A stretch of 64,000 bases of DNA, taken from assembly GCA_011009095.1 (NCBI GenBank), contig VTPC01091260.1, positions 166,892 to 230,891 on the forward strand, read 5' to 3'. The notes beneath the pieces are model-generated. The model worked only from the letters and a program-made list of their open reading frames with translations. It searched no databases and was not told the DNA's origin. The position numbers and the translations under genes were made by a program. The DNA comes from Ignelater luminosus. Taxonomy: Eukaryota > Arthropoda > Insecta > Coleoptera > Elateridae. This document shows positions 25,861 to 38,400 of this stretch, in pieces; positions within the stretch are counted from its first letter, which is position 1; every line of letters begins with the position of its first letter.

Positions 25861-26372
25861 CGAAGTGTGACAATTAAATTTCCGGAATGTCCACCTGATA
25901 ATGCATGTGTAGTGAGTGAACCTAATTGGACATGGTTTCGTTTCCATTTCGAGATTCATAAATATAAAACAGGCAGGAGTAAAACAGTAATGGTTTTTAG
26001 AGACTAGTTTCAGGAACTCGGCGAATTTATTTGTGAAAACACTAAGTACATATGAGTGTATTAAGAAATAAAGAAGGTGAGCAAGACGCAAAAGTCGATG
26101 AAAAAATTAAACGTGATTGCTAATACTGGCATGGGAACAACTTCCTTCTTCAAGAGTTTGTAAATTAACAAAATACAAAATTAAATCATCCACCATGGTT
26201 TCCAAATTTATTCCAGTGCGACTTTTTTGTAAGCACAGATTTCCAAACCATTCATTCTAAAGAACATTTCAAAAAATGAGTTTCAAAAATATTTTGACAA
26301 ATCGATCAATTGGTCGAACGAGGAACACAAGCTCTTAAAAGAAGCATTCCGGGAACTACTTGTCACATCTCG
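25861..26372 (+). mobile_element. Internally deleted mariner-type element with inverted termini
   Basis: The left end (cgaagtgtgacaattaaatt, continuing tccggaatg) and the reverse complement of the right end (cgagatgtgacaagtagttc, continuing ccggaatg) align over about 28 bp with one gap. Both ends are flanked by TA (25859-25860 and 26373-26374), as expected of a mariner/Tc1 insertion. Near the right end a plus-strand frame reads NEFQKYFDKSINW, similar to the FQ..F..W..R..C segment at the C-terminus of mariner transposases. At 512 bp it is far shorter than an autonomous element, so the catalytic part is deleted. Confidence 0.6.
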
Positions 26373-26374
26373 TA

Positions 26375-28920
26375 GGTAATCGCACATTTACATGCCAAAC
26401 GTAACATGTCCTTAAGGAATTATCATTGTTGGTGTTCTTTTATTACCTTTTTTAGATGAACGTCGGCACCCAATTTTGGAAACGAACATATTATCTTTGG
26501 TACTTCTCGCCTGTCGACGAATTTGGCATTTTTGATCTTGTGTTGACGGTATCTTTTTTAAATACCGAACTGAAAAGAAGATGCGTTAACTACTACCCAT
26601 TACTGCCACTTCGTTCAAGAAGGATCTACAATAAAACGTTACACACAACATGAGAACGATCGTTTAAATAGAAAATACAGACAACAAGCCATATACCACA
26701 TCGATACATACATGGAACGAGAAGAAAAAAGATTACACCTACACATTAAGAACACCGAGAAATACAACAAAATGAGATGTACAATCAATATATGTATCAC
26801 ACAGAAACATACAAAATATAAAAAACATGGATGTCTTACCTGAAGTTTGTTTCTAGTAAACTTTCTCTACAGATCACCACTATTCGGAAACAAAATTTAT
26901 TACGATCTAAACTGCATTATAACTCATAATAAAAGAGTTCAAATGCCAAAATTCAATTTCCAAATACCACTTCCTCCATTTTTAATTGTTATTCAATATA
27001 GAATTCCTCTTTAATTTCTGATAATCTTATTCTTTTTTGATGTGTCACTATTCTTTTTCTTCTGAGGTAGAGATCCTGACAAGCTTAAAATATTTCACAA
27101 TGTGTTTAGCACATGAAACTCAGATACTGTTAACTGTAAATCATGTAGAAATTCAAGAAATGTAGAATCTTTTGGCTCCATCAAGTTAAATTAGAAACAG
27201 GAAAACAGAAGAAGAAACTAATGTAATTTAAATCAGTGGAGTTGCTTACGTTAATATCTAGCTGAAGGACTAATGTTTTTTAACGAACAAATTAAAATGT
27301 ATTTTCAAGGTTCAACTATCATTTTTGGGTGTTAATAAACCGGCACGTAATCGAGGCAGCTTTCAAGTTGAAGACGGCGACCAAACATAGGTGTATGTGC
27401 CTGGTGCTTTTAGTTACAGTTTTGGATGTTAAATCTGTTCTTGTTTCTATTTTACTGGTATGGTACAATCTTATTTTTAAGCTAACCATTATTTTGGGGA
27501 TGAAAATTCGGAAACTAGCTGGGCTTGTGTGTTGCTTTGCCATACCAATAGTCCGTGTTTTATTTGCATACTTCCAGTCAAAGCCAGACATTAGGAATTT
27601 TGAATTTCCGTTTGATTCTCTGCAGTTTTAGCAAAATGTTTTACTGGAATGGACCACAGTCCATATCGCCTAGCGCACTGATCTTACAGACAAACCAGAA
27701 ACGTTTGGGAATACACATTCAAATTAGTAAACCAGATAGAATTATTTTGCTTAATACGATTGAAAAGTACTCAACCCGAATAAGCTATATTCTAGTTCGA
27801 CAGATCATATGCGTTAATCGAATTAGAATCATCAAGCAAGCATAAGTACAGTGACAGCCCATTGCTATTTTTGTTATTTGTAGATCTTAAAAGATATCAT
27901 ATTCGATTCCATGACCTGGGAAGTTATGAGTTGCAACTTGATTTGAAAATCAATGAAATATACATCGTAACCTGAAAAGAAGAAAATTTATAACTCCAAG
28001 ATGCTACAATAGAAGGAGTTAACGAATTTTGAGTATTATAGCAAAATGGTATGTTCAAGATGAGAAACGCCTTTGGTGTTTTTCATAGGATTTGAAGATT
28101 TAATGCATACTCGAATCATGGCAAATTACATAGTGTTGCTTTAGTAATGTGAAATGTGAAAAACAATTATATGACTATTAGCCTGCACGTAATTCTCCAA
28201 CGTAATTAGGACAAAAGCAGATTCAGAGACATATAAGAAAACATAAGAGATGAAAATCATAGTTTCATCAAGAAATAGCACCAGAAAGCACCGGCAGACG
28301 GGTGTTTTTTTTGGGACAAGTTACACATTGTAAATTTAATATGAAGTAATAATAGAGTTCGGGTTTGAAACATGACTACTGTCGACTCACAACTTTTTTT
28401 TGTTCTTTTCGAATCTATTGGTTTAGATAATTGAAAGATAAGCAAGTATTCCTGGCGTGTCACTTGCATCTATAAATTAGAGCATTAGTAACTAATTTTG
28501 TTAATTATGAAAAATGGCGTAAACGCCAAAAACCGTTGATACTTACACCACAGATCAGAACTGTATGTTCTTAAAAATATACAGTTGCAGTTGCATTTTG
28601 ACCCAAAGCAATGCTTCATATCGAATGTCTGCATTGTAATTATAACGTGCAGACTGTCTCAAAAAACATCCTGTATGCAGAACATCAGATTCTGGTAGCT
28701 AATTATTGGGCTTTCGAAAAGTATAGTTTGGTTTTGCTTATACCGTAACGAAATTTGATAACCATGTGCTACTCACATAGTAAGAGCTTTCTCTACACTA
28801 GATTTGATGAAATTGGTTTTATTTTAAGGGAGATATTGAAGAGTTGAACACGTTTGGATCTTCAAAATCTTTTCGTAAACAAAAATAGCTGAAATCTAAT
28901 CTTTCTTAAATCGTAATATA
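26375..28920. other. Intronic stretch with overlapping antisense open frames
   Basis: At 27319-27631 open frames of 90 (minus) and 100 (plus) codons overlap on opposite strands; the plus one continues in another frame to 27845. The plus product is strongly hydrophobic. Neither shows a domain I recognise. The rest is featureless. Confidence 0.35.
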
Positions 28921-28922
28921 TA

Positions 28923-29151
28923 CGAGGTGTCCTAGAGACATAACAATGTGTGGTTTTTGAATCACTGTCTAATTAGCACCGTCAGTTGAAACTTGAATCA
29001 TCGATTTTAAAGAGCAAAGCCCTGGAAAAAACAATTGAATAACGCCGAAATGGTTAGATTTGAACTATTGTTGTGCTGTGTTGTGGTAACAATAAACCAG
29101 GAATAAGGAAACAGCAAACTTTATAGGGCAATCCATCTGTAGAATACCTTG
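28923..29151. mobile_element. Possible small TIR element (MITE-like)
   Basis: The left boundary tatacgaggtgtcctagaga and the reverse complement of the right boundary (tatacaaggtattctacaga) agree at most positions, with TA at both outer edges. A segment of about 230 bp with no coding content and such ends fits a mariner-related MITE. The match is imperfect and the family is unknown. Confidence 0.45.
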
Positions 29152-29154
29152 TAT

Positions 29155-29938
29155 AGCTAAAGCAAATCTAGATAGCCTTTTTCCACTATCTTTCGATATG
29201 CGTACAGATAGTGATGCTATTATCAGTTCGCAGATCGTTCAAAAACCTTGTATAATATTCAGTGAGAGTACCTCGTCCTCCCTAGTAATCTTTAAATAAA
29301 GATTCAATGATAACTTTCGTTATAATAAAACGTGTGTTGTAACTTCCAAGAAGAAATCCCGCAAGGCTTCACTGATAGTATTTAATATTTTACACATTCG
29401 TTGCAAAAAAAACAAGATAACAAATTTCGAAAACAAAAGTTAAATTGGGTAATTATGACAGTGACAAATAACTAAATACAAATGTTGCGCGTTTTGTGAT
29501 CGCAAGCACACGCAGTACAGAAACCTATAAAATTGATGAAATAATTTCGATCTACGTGTCTATGTCAAATTTATTAGAGCACCTCTTGAATATTACCAAT
29601 AAAAAGACTGCGGTTGTGACAGTAATATATTTTATGCTTTCCTATTGGAATTGGCATAACCTTTAAAGCTTCTGTTGCTGTTATTTTAAAAGTGAAAAAG
29701 ATTATAAATTCATATTTACTTGACACTAAAACTGAAAAAAAACGGAGCGTTTTATATCAATTGTCTAATATACTTCGTAAGTACATACGTAAAATATCTA
29801 TCTGATGTTCGAAACACATACGAGCGCTCGTAAAATTCCCCAGATGCACATGATGTCTTAAACCATTTTTAAATTTTATCTCATGTTTTGAAAGATAATT
29901 TAGATGAAAATAGTATCTAGTATCAAACCTGTACTTAC
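29155..29938. other. Intronic stretch with no named feature
   Basis: The minus-strand open frame 30053-29757 extends into this region past the donor-like site at 29938. Its sequence here looks like intron read-through. Confidence 0.3.
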
Positions 29939-30030
29939 ATCTTTTTTTATTAAATTCTACAAAGCATTCCGCAAAAATCCAAGCCGCAATATTAAAATCG
30001 ATTTTACAAATGCATTTTTTAACGTTGGTA
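29939..30030 (-). other. Open splice-flanked segment inside the long intron
   Basis: On the minus strand a 92-nt segment lies between a good acceptor (ttactattttatag|TACC) and a consensus donor (AAAAGAT|GTAAGTAC). One frame is fully open and contains three cysteines (KCICKIDFN, then AECFVEFNKK). That frame is not the one fixed by exon 2 of the VWC gene; in the VWC frame it hits TAG after about 23 codons. It is therefore either a frame-breaking (poison) exon, an exon of a nested gene, or chance. Confidence 0.3.
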
Positions 30031-33000
30031 CTATAAAATAGTAATCCAGACAACTTTCTCCTGTTTCCCTTTTTATTACACGTATTCTTCCTTTTGGAAA
30101 GGTGAGAAATTCGTTTAAGTGAGATTGATTTTCTGTGATATCAGTTTTTCCCTTTTTTGTTTTCTTAAACAAAATACCTTCAAAGTTATTTAAGAGCCCA
30201 AAAAAAGGTAAATATTTTTCGTTGGGAATTTTTATTGTAAAATGATCGACTGGGTGATAAAAACACAAACACTTCCCTGAAATTTACTTATGAGACTTAC
30301 TGTTAGATAAATAATATAAAATGAACAACAAATAGGAAAAGGGTATTAAATGGTTTGAATAACGTAAACGCGGAGGAGAAACAAAAAATATTGACTTTAA
30401 ATAATTAAATAAATCATCCGTACATTTCAACAATACAATCAAATATTGAATCTATCACGTCTAATTTAAATTTTGTTGATTTATATTCTGTTAAGAACAA
30501 GCAAGTAAAGCCCAAAGGCAAAATTCAACGAATAAACCGAAATAAGGTCGAACTCTTCACATGGGAATTCTTATTATAAATTCTGATAACGAGGTTTGGG
30601 AATACGAATGATTATTAAATAATTCTCAGACAAAAGATGTTTCTTTAACCGTAAGATATTTCGCTCTGATATTTCCAATCATGTTTTTCCGTTTGTTTAA
30701 TATTTGTTTTATTACGTTTTCGTTCTCATCATAATACTTCAATATTGTGCATAGTCGATTAAGGGGCGTATGCTTTTCACATCAAATCTGTAATATAAAG
30801 CAATTTTATAAAAGTCATTTTAGAGATAATGAAAAAACAAAAAAAATCATAATATTCAATTTACTCTTTATACTCTTCCAAATTATTTCGACATAAAAAT
30901 TTTCCCCATTTAATTATTTAGGAGCTTGTCAATATATTTTTACTGGATAAAAAATATTTTAAAATGCAAAAATAGATTGGTTTTTATTAGACCGTAAACC
31001 GGATGCGTTGGTAAACGAGTTGTGTGCCCAAAAGGTGAAAGAGACACCGGAACGCCCTTACATAGACATCATTTGGCGTTTTATATGAAGTTTTCACGCG
31101 TAAACAAAACAACGTTAGGGGAATTAGAAAATTCCTGAATTACCACTTTTTTGGGAGTTTTTCCTATACAATGTATATCACTTAAAAATTGATTTTGGTG
31201 AAAAATTTAGCAAAGCAGAAGTTTCTGTTGTTACTTAAATAATATTTTTACAATATTTTTATGTTTTCAAAAACAAAGTTTTAATTTGCTTAATCGAACT
31301 TTTAGTATTGCTTAGTATTGTTCTTAGTTTTTAGCGTTTCTGTTTGTTTAGAAAATGCATGGCTTAGAAAAAATATGACCTAAATCTCTCTAAAATTGAA
31401 CATCTCTGTAGCATTTAGCTAAAAGGATGTTTTCGGATCAAAAACAAAAACCGCTTTTGTTTTTTTACAAAGATACAACGTGATGGGCGTGAATTCCTTT
31501 AAATGTAACGCCTACTTAATTTAGCTGCCACTGAATAATTTTTCCCAATGATTTTCATTGATACCTAATTGTTATTTGTTATGACGCATTCGACCCCACT
31601 CTTTCCATAGCTCCTCCTGTTGAACATGGCAACACCTAGCAGCGAAATTGAAAGGGAACAACTAAGGCCGTATAGGTGGAATGGAAATTTTGTTTCTAAG
31701 GATACCCAAATTAATAAAAACATTTTTCACTTTTATTATTCAATTTTGAGATGATTACATCTTCGAAATGAACATAGAAAGGTCAGGTAAGAATTTTTCT
31801 TTTAGCCATAGCATTTTTTTTTCTCTTTATAATTTTTGCATGGTTAGCATGTTTCCAGGTGAAGTAAACTAGAACTCAGAAAAATAACTTACAACTAATT
31901 CTGGAGAAGAGATTCCTAAAAATATAACTGTAAAATTGCAGCTTTTGCTTTTTGTCAGTTCAGCAAATTTCATACTTTCTGCGAAGGGTAAAAGTGTGTG
32001 ATTAAAACATCCTTTAAAAGATAGTTTTCGTTCTAGTAAGGCTTTTCTGCTAATTAAGTTATTCAGAGTAAGGGATATAAAAGTGTCTGAAATGCCCCAA
32101 TGGAGTTTGGTTGCTACCTGTTTTCCCTTGTGAGCAGTTGAAATTGGATTTCACAAAATGCAGTCTGATTTGTTACATTTTCAAGAATTTTCAAGACTAA
32201 AGAAAGGGAAAATATTATAATAGCTATGAGCAGTTGACTTATTTCTTGTAAAGTGAAAAGGAACAAGTTAAGAATAGACTTGTTTTGTTTACTTGGCAAC
32301 ATTAGCAAAACCTTTTTTCGTTTCTTCTAGATTGTCTCATACTTCTGTTTATTTTAATTTCTGAATTGCAGACTGTTAAACTTCATTTATGACCAAAACG
32401 ATTAACGCTAATAGCTCTTTTTGTCTAGCATTCGAAAAGAAAAAAACGACTACAAATTCAAACTGAAATTTATTTTAGAACTATTAGAGACTCTAGCTCT
32501 GTCTATATGGTCCCAGTTGTATTTAATTTGATATCATTATTTTATCATTATGAATTTTTCCAGTTGAATAAATGAATAGAAAATCAGGAGTATAACAATC
32601 TGAATATTGACAGAATAATACAAATGTTAACAGTCACCATCTTCTTTTATTAATTTGTTTTAGAAGCTTAAGAAAATTATACTTGTGTTTGATTTTCTGA
32701 AAAGTACAGGTTTAGTGTGATCCTTACCAGTTTGCTACTTAATTGGACAAGCAGCTTTCAGATGATTAATTTAGTTCTTGATTGACATTACCACGCCTTT
32801 AATTTTGAAGCACCAATTCTGTTAAAAGCTAAAAGGTTTTGGTTTTGGATGAACAGAGATGAATGTTTCCAATGGACTGATATCTACAGTAAGGGTCACT
32901 TTGATTATTTTATCGACCAAAGATACTTCGTTTCATCCAAAAGTGGACGTTTTCACTTTGAGCAATTTTACAAAATATATCACTCAAAGTGCAAAATGTC

Positions 33001-33590
33001 TGTTTGGTACTCGAAGGTGTTTGCTTTGAGAATGGTGAAAGTAGAGAAGAATTATTTTGTGTGGTACTAGGTCTTGAGTTCTTACGAACTGAAAATGACT
33101 ATGCAGTTGGCTGCTTAAATGAGTATTTGCGTGCACTTTCTTTAGATTTTATTTTATTTGCATTAATATTTAAATCGTCCCAGAACAGGATTTAAAAGAA
33201 ACTATCTTTTTTTAGAATTATCAGAATCAACGACAACAAACATTGATAATGAAAGGTTTCAGATAACTCTTAAAAAGAAAAGGTCTGAAAAGCCCAATAG
33301 CAAACTTTAGCGTTAGAATTGAGCAGTAGAAGCTCCAAGGTTAAGAATTGCTGTCATTAATTGTTTTGTATCGGTTATGCAATGAGAACAGGTTGTGGAG
33401 TTCAAGAAAATTAGGACGGTATTCATTTCTGTGTTATATAACTTTAGTCTTGTTTTGTATCTATTGGGGGAAGTAAATTTTTGCATTTCTGCAATATATC
33501 GGTCATAAGAAAAAAAACTCCTTTTGCAATTAACACAAATAATAATTGTTAACATTAGTGGAATCGAGATGTACATAGCTATGTTATTGG
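30031..33590. other. Intronic stretch with no named feature
   Basis: The minus-strand open frame 30268-29957 includes RIRVIKRETGESCLDYYF, faintly like the ...SC.D...F end of LINE endonuclease domains, but this is too weak to call. The plus-strand frames at 32849-33195 are unrecognised. Confidence 0.3.
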
Positions 33591-33594
33591 AGAG

Positions 33595-33680
33595 GGCGAA
33601 CTCCTACCGTCGCGTCGCCTCCGTGTCGAGTGCTACAGTTCGGCAGCATGCACTGTTCGCGTGCTTCTTCCAGTTTGACT
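33595..33680. other. CpG-rich spot
   Basis: About 80 bp with many CpGs (ctcctaccgtcgcgtcgcct near 33601) inside very AT-rich intron. On the minus strand it would end at a donor-like GACG|GTAGGAGT. It could be a short regulatory or untranslated exon, or a repeat fragment; nothing further can be seen. Confidence 0.3.
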
Positions 33681-35327
33681 AAAATTCAGTTTTAGATTTA
33701 ACTGTAGATTTCTGGTAACTTTGAAAATTTAGTCTAGGTTTCCATGAATTTGATCTTTTTTATATTTAAAACAAAATGGCAATCAAATTCGATTTTTATT
33801 GTACATATTTATACTCAGTCAAATAAAGAAATATTTAAAATTGAAATAGTTGTAGTTTAATTAAACTGCAATGAATTTACAGTTAGATCGTAAGTAGTAT
33901 TTGTGTTGGGTCAGTCCCAGATTTTAAAATTCTTTTATTAAAAATGTTAGTTATGAGGTCGTCACTGTTAACTAATAGTAAACAATTACAAATGTAATTG
34001 ATTGGATCTTGTTTCTCACTGATCTAAAATGACAGTTGAACAATAATATTAATGAGCTACTCGGAATTATAGTGACGTTTTAATTATCGTTGGAATTTGA
34101 AATTATATCGGGCCCGTTTTTTTTTGCAAAAGCGCAACAAAGTAAATTTTCAAAATTTTCTTTGCATCTTTATTATTTTATGTCATAGTCAGTTTAAAGT
34201 GTTTCGAATGTACTCTGTTAGCGTCTCTAACAGATGTTTTCAAGATGGAATCCCATTCTATGAATTGTTCAGCAAGCTTACATTATGTAATTTCTAGCTG
34301 ACACAACTTCAAGCCTTGTAGGGAAGAGTAGATTACATATTTAATATGACGGCTCTGTGATTACTCAATAGAGTGATACATTCTTGTTCCATCACAAGAA
34401 GCTCGTTCAAATAAAAAATTAACCAAAATTTAGTTTCCACCGAATTCTCACGTGTTAAAATTGTAATTACCTTTGAAAATGCAAATTAATTATTAAAGAG
34501 GTGTTTGTGTAACACCTAAACCAAAAGGTAAACGTGATTATTTTCCCGGTCGGGTTTTTAGAGGTAGGTAAAGGATTGTAGGAGGAAATTTCTGTAACCC
34601 CATTTAGAATCAAAATAAACAAAAATAAAATATAAACAAGGGGTTTTTGCATAACAAAACTGATGGAACAACGAAAAGTTTATATCCAAGTATTGAAGAA
34701 CGTGTTTGCCCCAAATTAAGGTTCAGTGAATTTTCCAAACGTAGGAAGCTTTCATTTTATGATGTATCGCACAGTTCGTACAGAAAATACCGCAGCCCCC
34801 AAGCAACATCGCGTATTTATGCACTTATTACGCAAATCTCAGTAAGATTACGTTATAAACAGTCTTGAAACTAACTTTGAAGTTTGTAGGTAATTTACCT
34901 TGTCAGAAGAGTAACAGGTCGCCCGAGGGTTTTAATATACGAAATAAAGGAAATTGCTTTTTTTTAAAGGTTGTCTTTAAGAATAAGAAACTTTTTAAAA
35001 GAATAATTTTTTGAACATCTTAAATTCAAATTAAGGAATTTCTTCTTTATCGATGATATTTTGTAATAATTTACATATTTTAAAAGTAAAAATATGATTA
35101 AATTTTAATTTTTAGTATGAACAGGAAAAATCATGCAAATAATATAAAAGTAACCAAAAATTTGTTTTGCGGGTGGTTAATTATTCCCATGCTACAGTTA
35201 GTAAAGTGTGTTACGAACATGTTTTACCGGATAATAAACACTCAAGCAACATTAATTTTCTTATTAGTGTCACAATGTGAGTTTATATAACATTTAACGT
35301 GCATTAGTGCAACACGATGTACATATA

Positions 35328-35372
35328 AAAAGAGAAAGAAAGTAGGAGAGATAAAGAGGAAGAGACGAACAA
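35328..35372 (+). repeat. Purine-rich (GA/GAA) low-complexity run
   Basis: aaaagagaaagaaagtagga and the following gagataaagaggaagagacg are almost pure purine. It lies 70-110 bp from exon 2 of the VWC gene, in the flanking intron downstream of it on the minus strand, where it reads as a pyrimidine tract. Confidence 0.6.
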
Positions 35373-35439
35373 AATACACATAAAATCTTTGTGCGGATTT
35401 CTGTTAGGTTAACATTCAGAGTGTAAATATTCCAATTAC

Positions 35440-35484
35440 CTGAAGCGTTTGAAGAAACAACTTTCCTCCTAGAACGGACCGGCC
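35440..35484 (-). CDS. Exon 2 of the VWC-domain protein gene (RSRR processing-like linker)
   Basis: This 45-nt micro-exon on the minus strand has a good acceptor (tttacttctttgcag|GG) and donor (CTTCAG|GTAATTGG). It enters in phase 1 and leaves in phase 1, matching exon 1 before it and the VWC exon after it. It encodes PVRSRRKVVSSNAS plus one base of a glycine codon. R-S-R-R is a furin-type dibasic site, placed about six residues after the predicted signal peptide, so a short propeptide could be removed. N-A-S is an N-glycosylation sequon. The exon is too short to show homology by itself; its support is the two splice sites, the open frame and the double phase match across introns of about 8.7 kb and 19.7 kb. 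Confidence 0.7.
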
Positions 35485-38400
35485 CTGCAAAGAAGTAAAT
35501 ACTTTGATCTAATTTTTCAATAATGATTCTTTAGCCGTTTCCGATCAAAAGCCAAAATCGATAATTTATATAAAAAGTATATATAAGTATCTTAACTATT
35601 TTTTTAAATTTAAGAATTTCAGTAACATTCAATGAAGTATAGTATGTTTCCTGCATCTTTGTTTTCATAATTTCAGTTAAAAGCGTCCCTTTTCAATCTC
35701 CCGACCTAATCAATGCCCCCATCAAGGACACAGCGTACAGCATTTCCTTTGGTACATTACACCGGTTATGTATATCACCCTATCTAGATGGTCATAAGAT
35801 ACTATATAAGGAAAATTTTTCGTTGGGGAAAATATTACTCGTTCCTACGATCTCTAGTGGCAGACACGGTAAATACTAACTTACATTCGGTGCTGCTTGA
35901 ATGCTGTGTTTAAACTTAACCTATCGCTAATTCTAAGTCGCTTCCACCTAGATATTTTCTAATTTTTTGCTTCGCACTGTATATGTGGCACCCTCATAGT
36001 TGATTTAAAGCATCGCATGCTATGAGTCATAATTATGGTTAAATAACCGTACCGTAACCCCCCTCTCCTACACAAAATTCCATATTAAGTTAGTAAGAAT
36101 CTTAGATTATAAAATTTTCAGATTCGACTCAATTCTAGTTGAAAACAACATTTTAGAGTTTTGTATGTACGGAACCAAAATTTCCCCATTAAGGGATCTT
36201 GGCGGTCTCTGAAACGGAAAGATTCCTAAGTTGAGAAAATAATTTTGTCGCTTCTTGTTCACAAGGATTCTATTAATTTTGCAGCTCTTCGATATTTTCC
36301 CAAAATCCCTAGATGCCCATTTATGGATTCCAACTTAACTAGTGGTCTTCCATAAACAGTGCCACTATTCACCCCTACGGGACTTCGCTCATGATCAAAA
36401 AACAAAAGTTTTCTAACATTCACAAACATAATGTTCAAAAAGATTTCATTTTCACACTTTGGTCTCCTCTTTCTTCTTTAATCCTATTATTTATAAAATT
36501 TGAAGATTTTTCTATAATGTCTTAAAATCCATTAATGCTAATATTAAGATAAAGGAATCATAATCTTATGATGTATATTACGATGGCAATAGGTGAATTA
36601 ATATGTAAATAAATAAAGTTGAAATCGCATTTTTATTAAAAAAAAATTATCAAGAAAGTTTAAAGCGTGTTATTATGTACAAATATTACTTTCGATGATA
36701 CTGTCCAAAATTCCTAACTAAATACATAAATGTTACCACCTTTGACCTTACGATAAGTTCTATCAAAAGATTTTTGATATTGGCGGAACAGTTTGACACG
36801 TAAACTGGCGTGATTGTTGGAGATCTTAATTTTCCGTCTCAAACTTAATTTTTTTAAAACTAATTCAGAAATAATCATCATTTAAATGTTTGTTTTTAGT
36901 TAGCCTATATTTGAAATTTTGGCAAGCAAGGACTTTCCATTTCTTTCAGTTCCGCTGTGCAGTCGTTTTGATTTATAGCTTCTACATTTGGATTTGTTCC
37001 AAGTTTAGTATTTTGAACACAAGAATGTCTAACTATCTGTTTTACAGTTTATAATAGATAACATGTATGTAACATTTTGGATTTGTCAAAATATTTAATG
37101 ACGTACCTGTTTCATAAAACCTTGCGTGATGTATCAGGAAAACGTTTAACATGTTTCAACCATATCAACAATTTTTAATAATTTACCTATTTTTAGAATC
37201 CACAAAAAAGGAAATCCTTGTTGTTTTTGTGGTTAATTAAAATTGAATCTATCAATGTAATATTAGAAATACATAGTGCTGATTACAAAAATATGATCGA
37301 TCTCAAATATATAATAGACTAATAGGATTATATTATTAGCGTGAACACAACCTTTAATGAAAATTTCATATAACGAATTTTCCATTGTGGTGGTACTTTC
37401 AGTACACATTAAGTATTTTTCCAACTTAAGGATATTTTATAACCTCTCTCACAAACGAAAGTAAAAAATGAATGATTAATAGGAAATCTACCTTCACAGG
37501 CGATAACCCAAGGCGCTAATGAAAATTTACGAGTTCCACGGACACGCGTTTGAAATTTCAGCTTGTAACCAATTCTATCGAAAACTTTCCTAAGGATAAA
37601 ATAAATTACAATTATACTGTGAACTACTAAATACATCAGCTGCTTTTGTTGTCTTGTAATATTTCGTTCTAGTAAATCCCTAGGTTTTGTTTTTAGTCTG
37701 CTATAAATTTATTTCAGCATTTTGGCACTGTAAAATAAGGGTAAGGTCAAATTTTCCGCAACATCATTTTAGGGTTAAACTACATATGTTTTAATTGAAA
37801 ACAATTTTGGAGGAATCGATAAAGGGTGAAGAATTCATAATAAAAGAATAAAAAAAGCCTAAGAACAAAGTTGTAATCTTTTTTCAAATAACCTTGACCG
37901 TTTTATTGAAGTACTATTGTACTTTTAAAGATAGATAAAGGAATATATACAAATATTTGGAATGCAAATTAGTCGTTAAAAAACGTAGCATGCGAATAAT
38001 AAGAAAGCGACTTAAATACTTTTGCATGAATTCGTTACAAGTTGCACGTACTTCTTTTGTGATTAAAATAAAAAAGAATAACAGATTGCTTAATTATATA
38101 TACACCGAAATTTGGCAAAACAAATACAGATAACTATCATAAAAGCTAAATATGGGTACGCCTCAATCAATCTTGTCAAAACAGCATTTCCTTAATACTT
38201 AGTTTTCTGAAGAATTAGTTTATATGTTAAAAGATTATTATTTGGAAGGAACATAAATATTTTACTAATATATGTTCGTCTTCAAATTGAAATTTTGATT
38301 TGGGCCCAGCTCTAAATCCAAAAACTCTTCAAGATTCATGACTAGAAATACAACTTCATCAAAATTAAAAAGATGCGGATCTAAATATTATTTGGAGCTT

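Larger units (their letters stand above)
15749..35439 (-). other. Long intron (about 19.7 kb) of the VWC gene
   Basis: This interval lies between exon 2 and exon 3. It contains transposon relics listed separately (LINE 16.5-17.6 kb, Tc1/mariner 21.47-22.32 kb, piggyBac 22.8-23.26 kb, deleted mariner 25861-26372, small TIR element 28923-29151), a CpG-rich spot at 33595-33680, and an open splice-flanked segment at 29939-30030. Open frames here (for example at 18404-18778, 25858-26091, 27319-27631, 29757-30268, 32849-33195) have no family signature I recognise beyond what is noted in separate entries. Confidence 0.6.

Noticed and set aside
29957-30268. 103-codon minus-strand open frame with a SCLDYYF motif, considered as a LINE endonuclease end
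   Set aside because: A single short motif with no second block; kept only as a remark in the intron entry.
37492-37589. Idea that this exon is the end of a C-type lectin domain (WVIACEG) and the gene a DGCR2/IDD homologue
   Set aside because: No other lectin or LDLa exon found; the similarity is too short.
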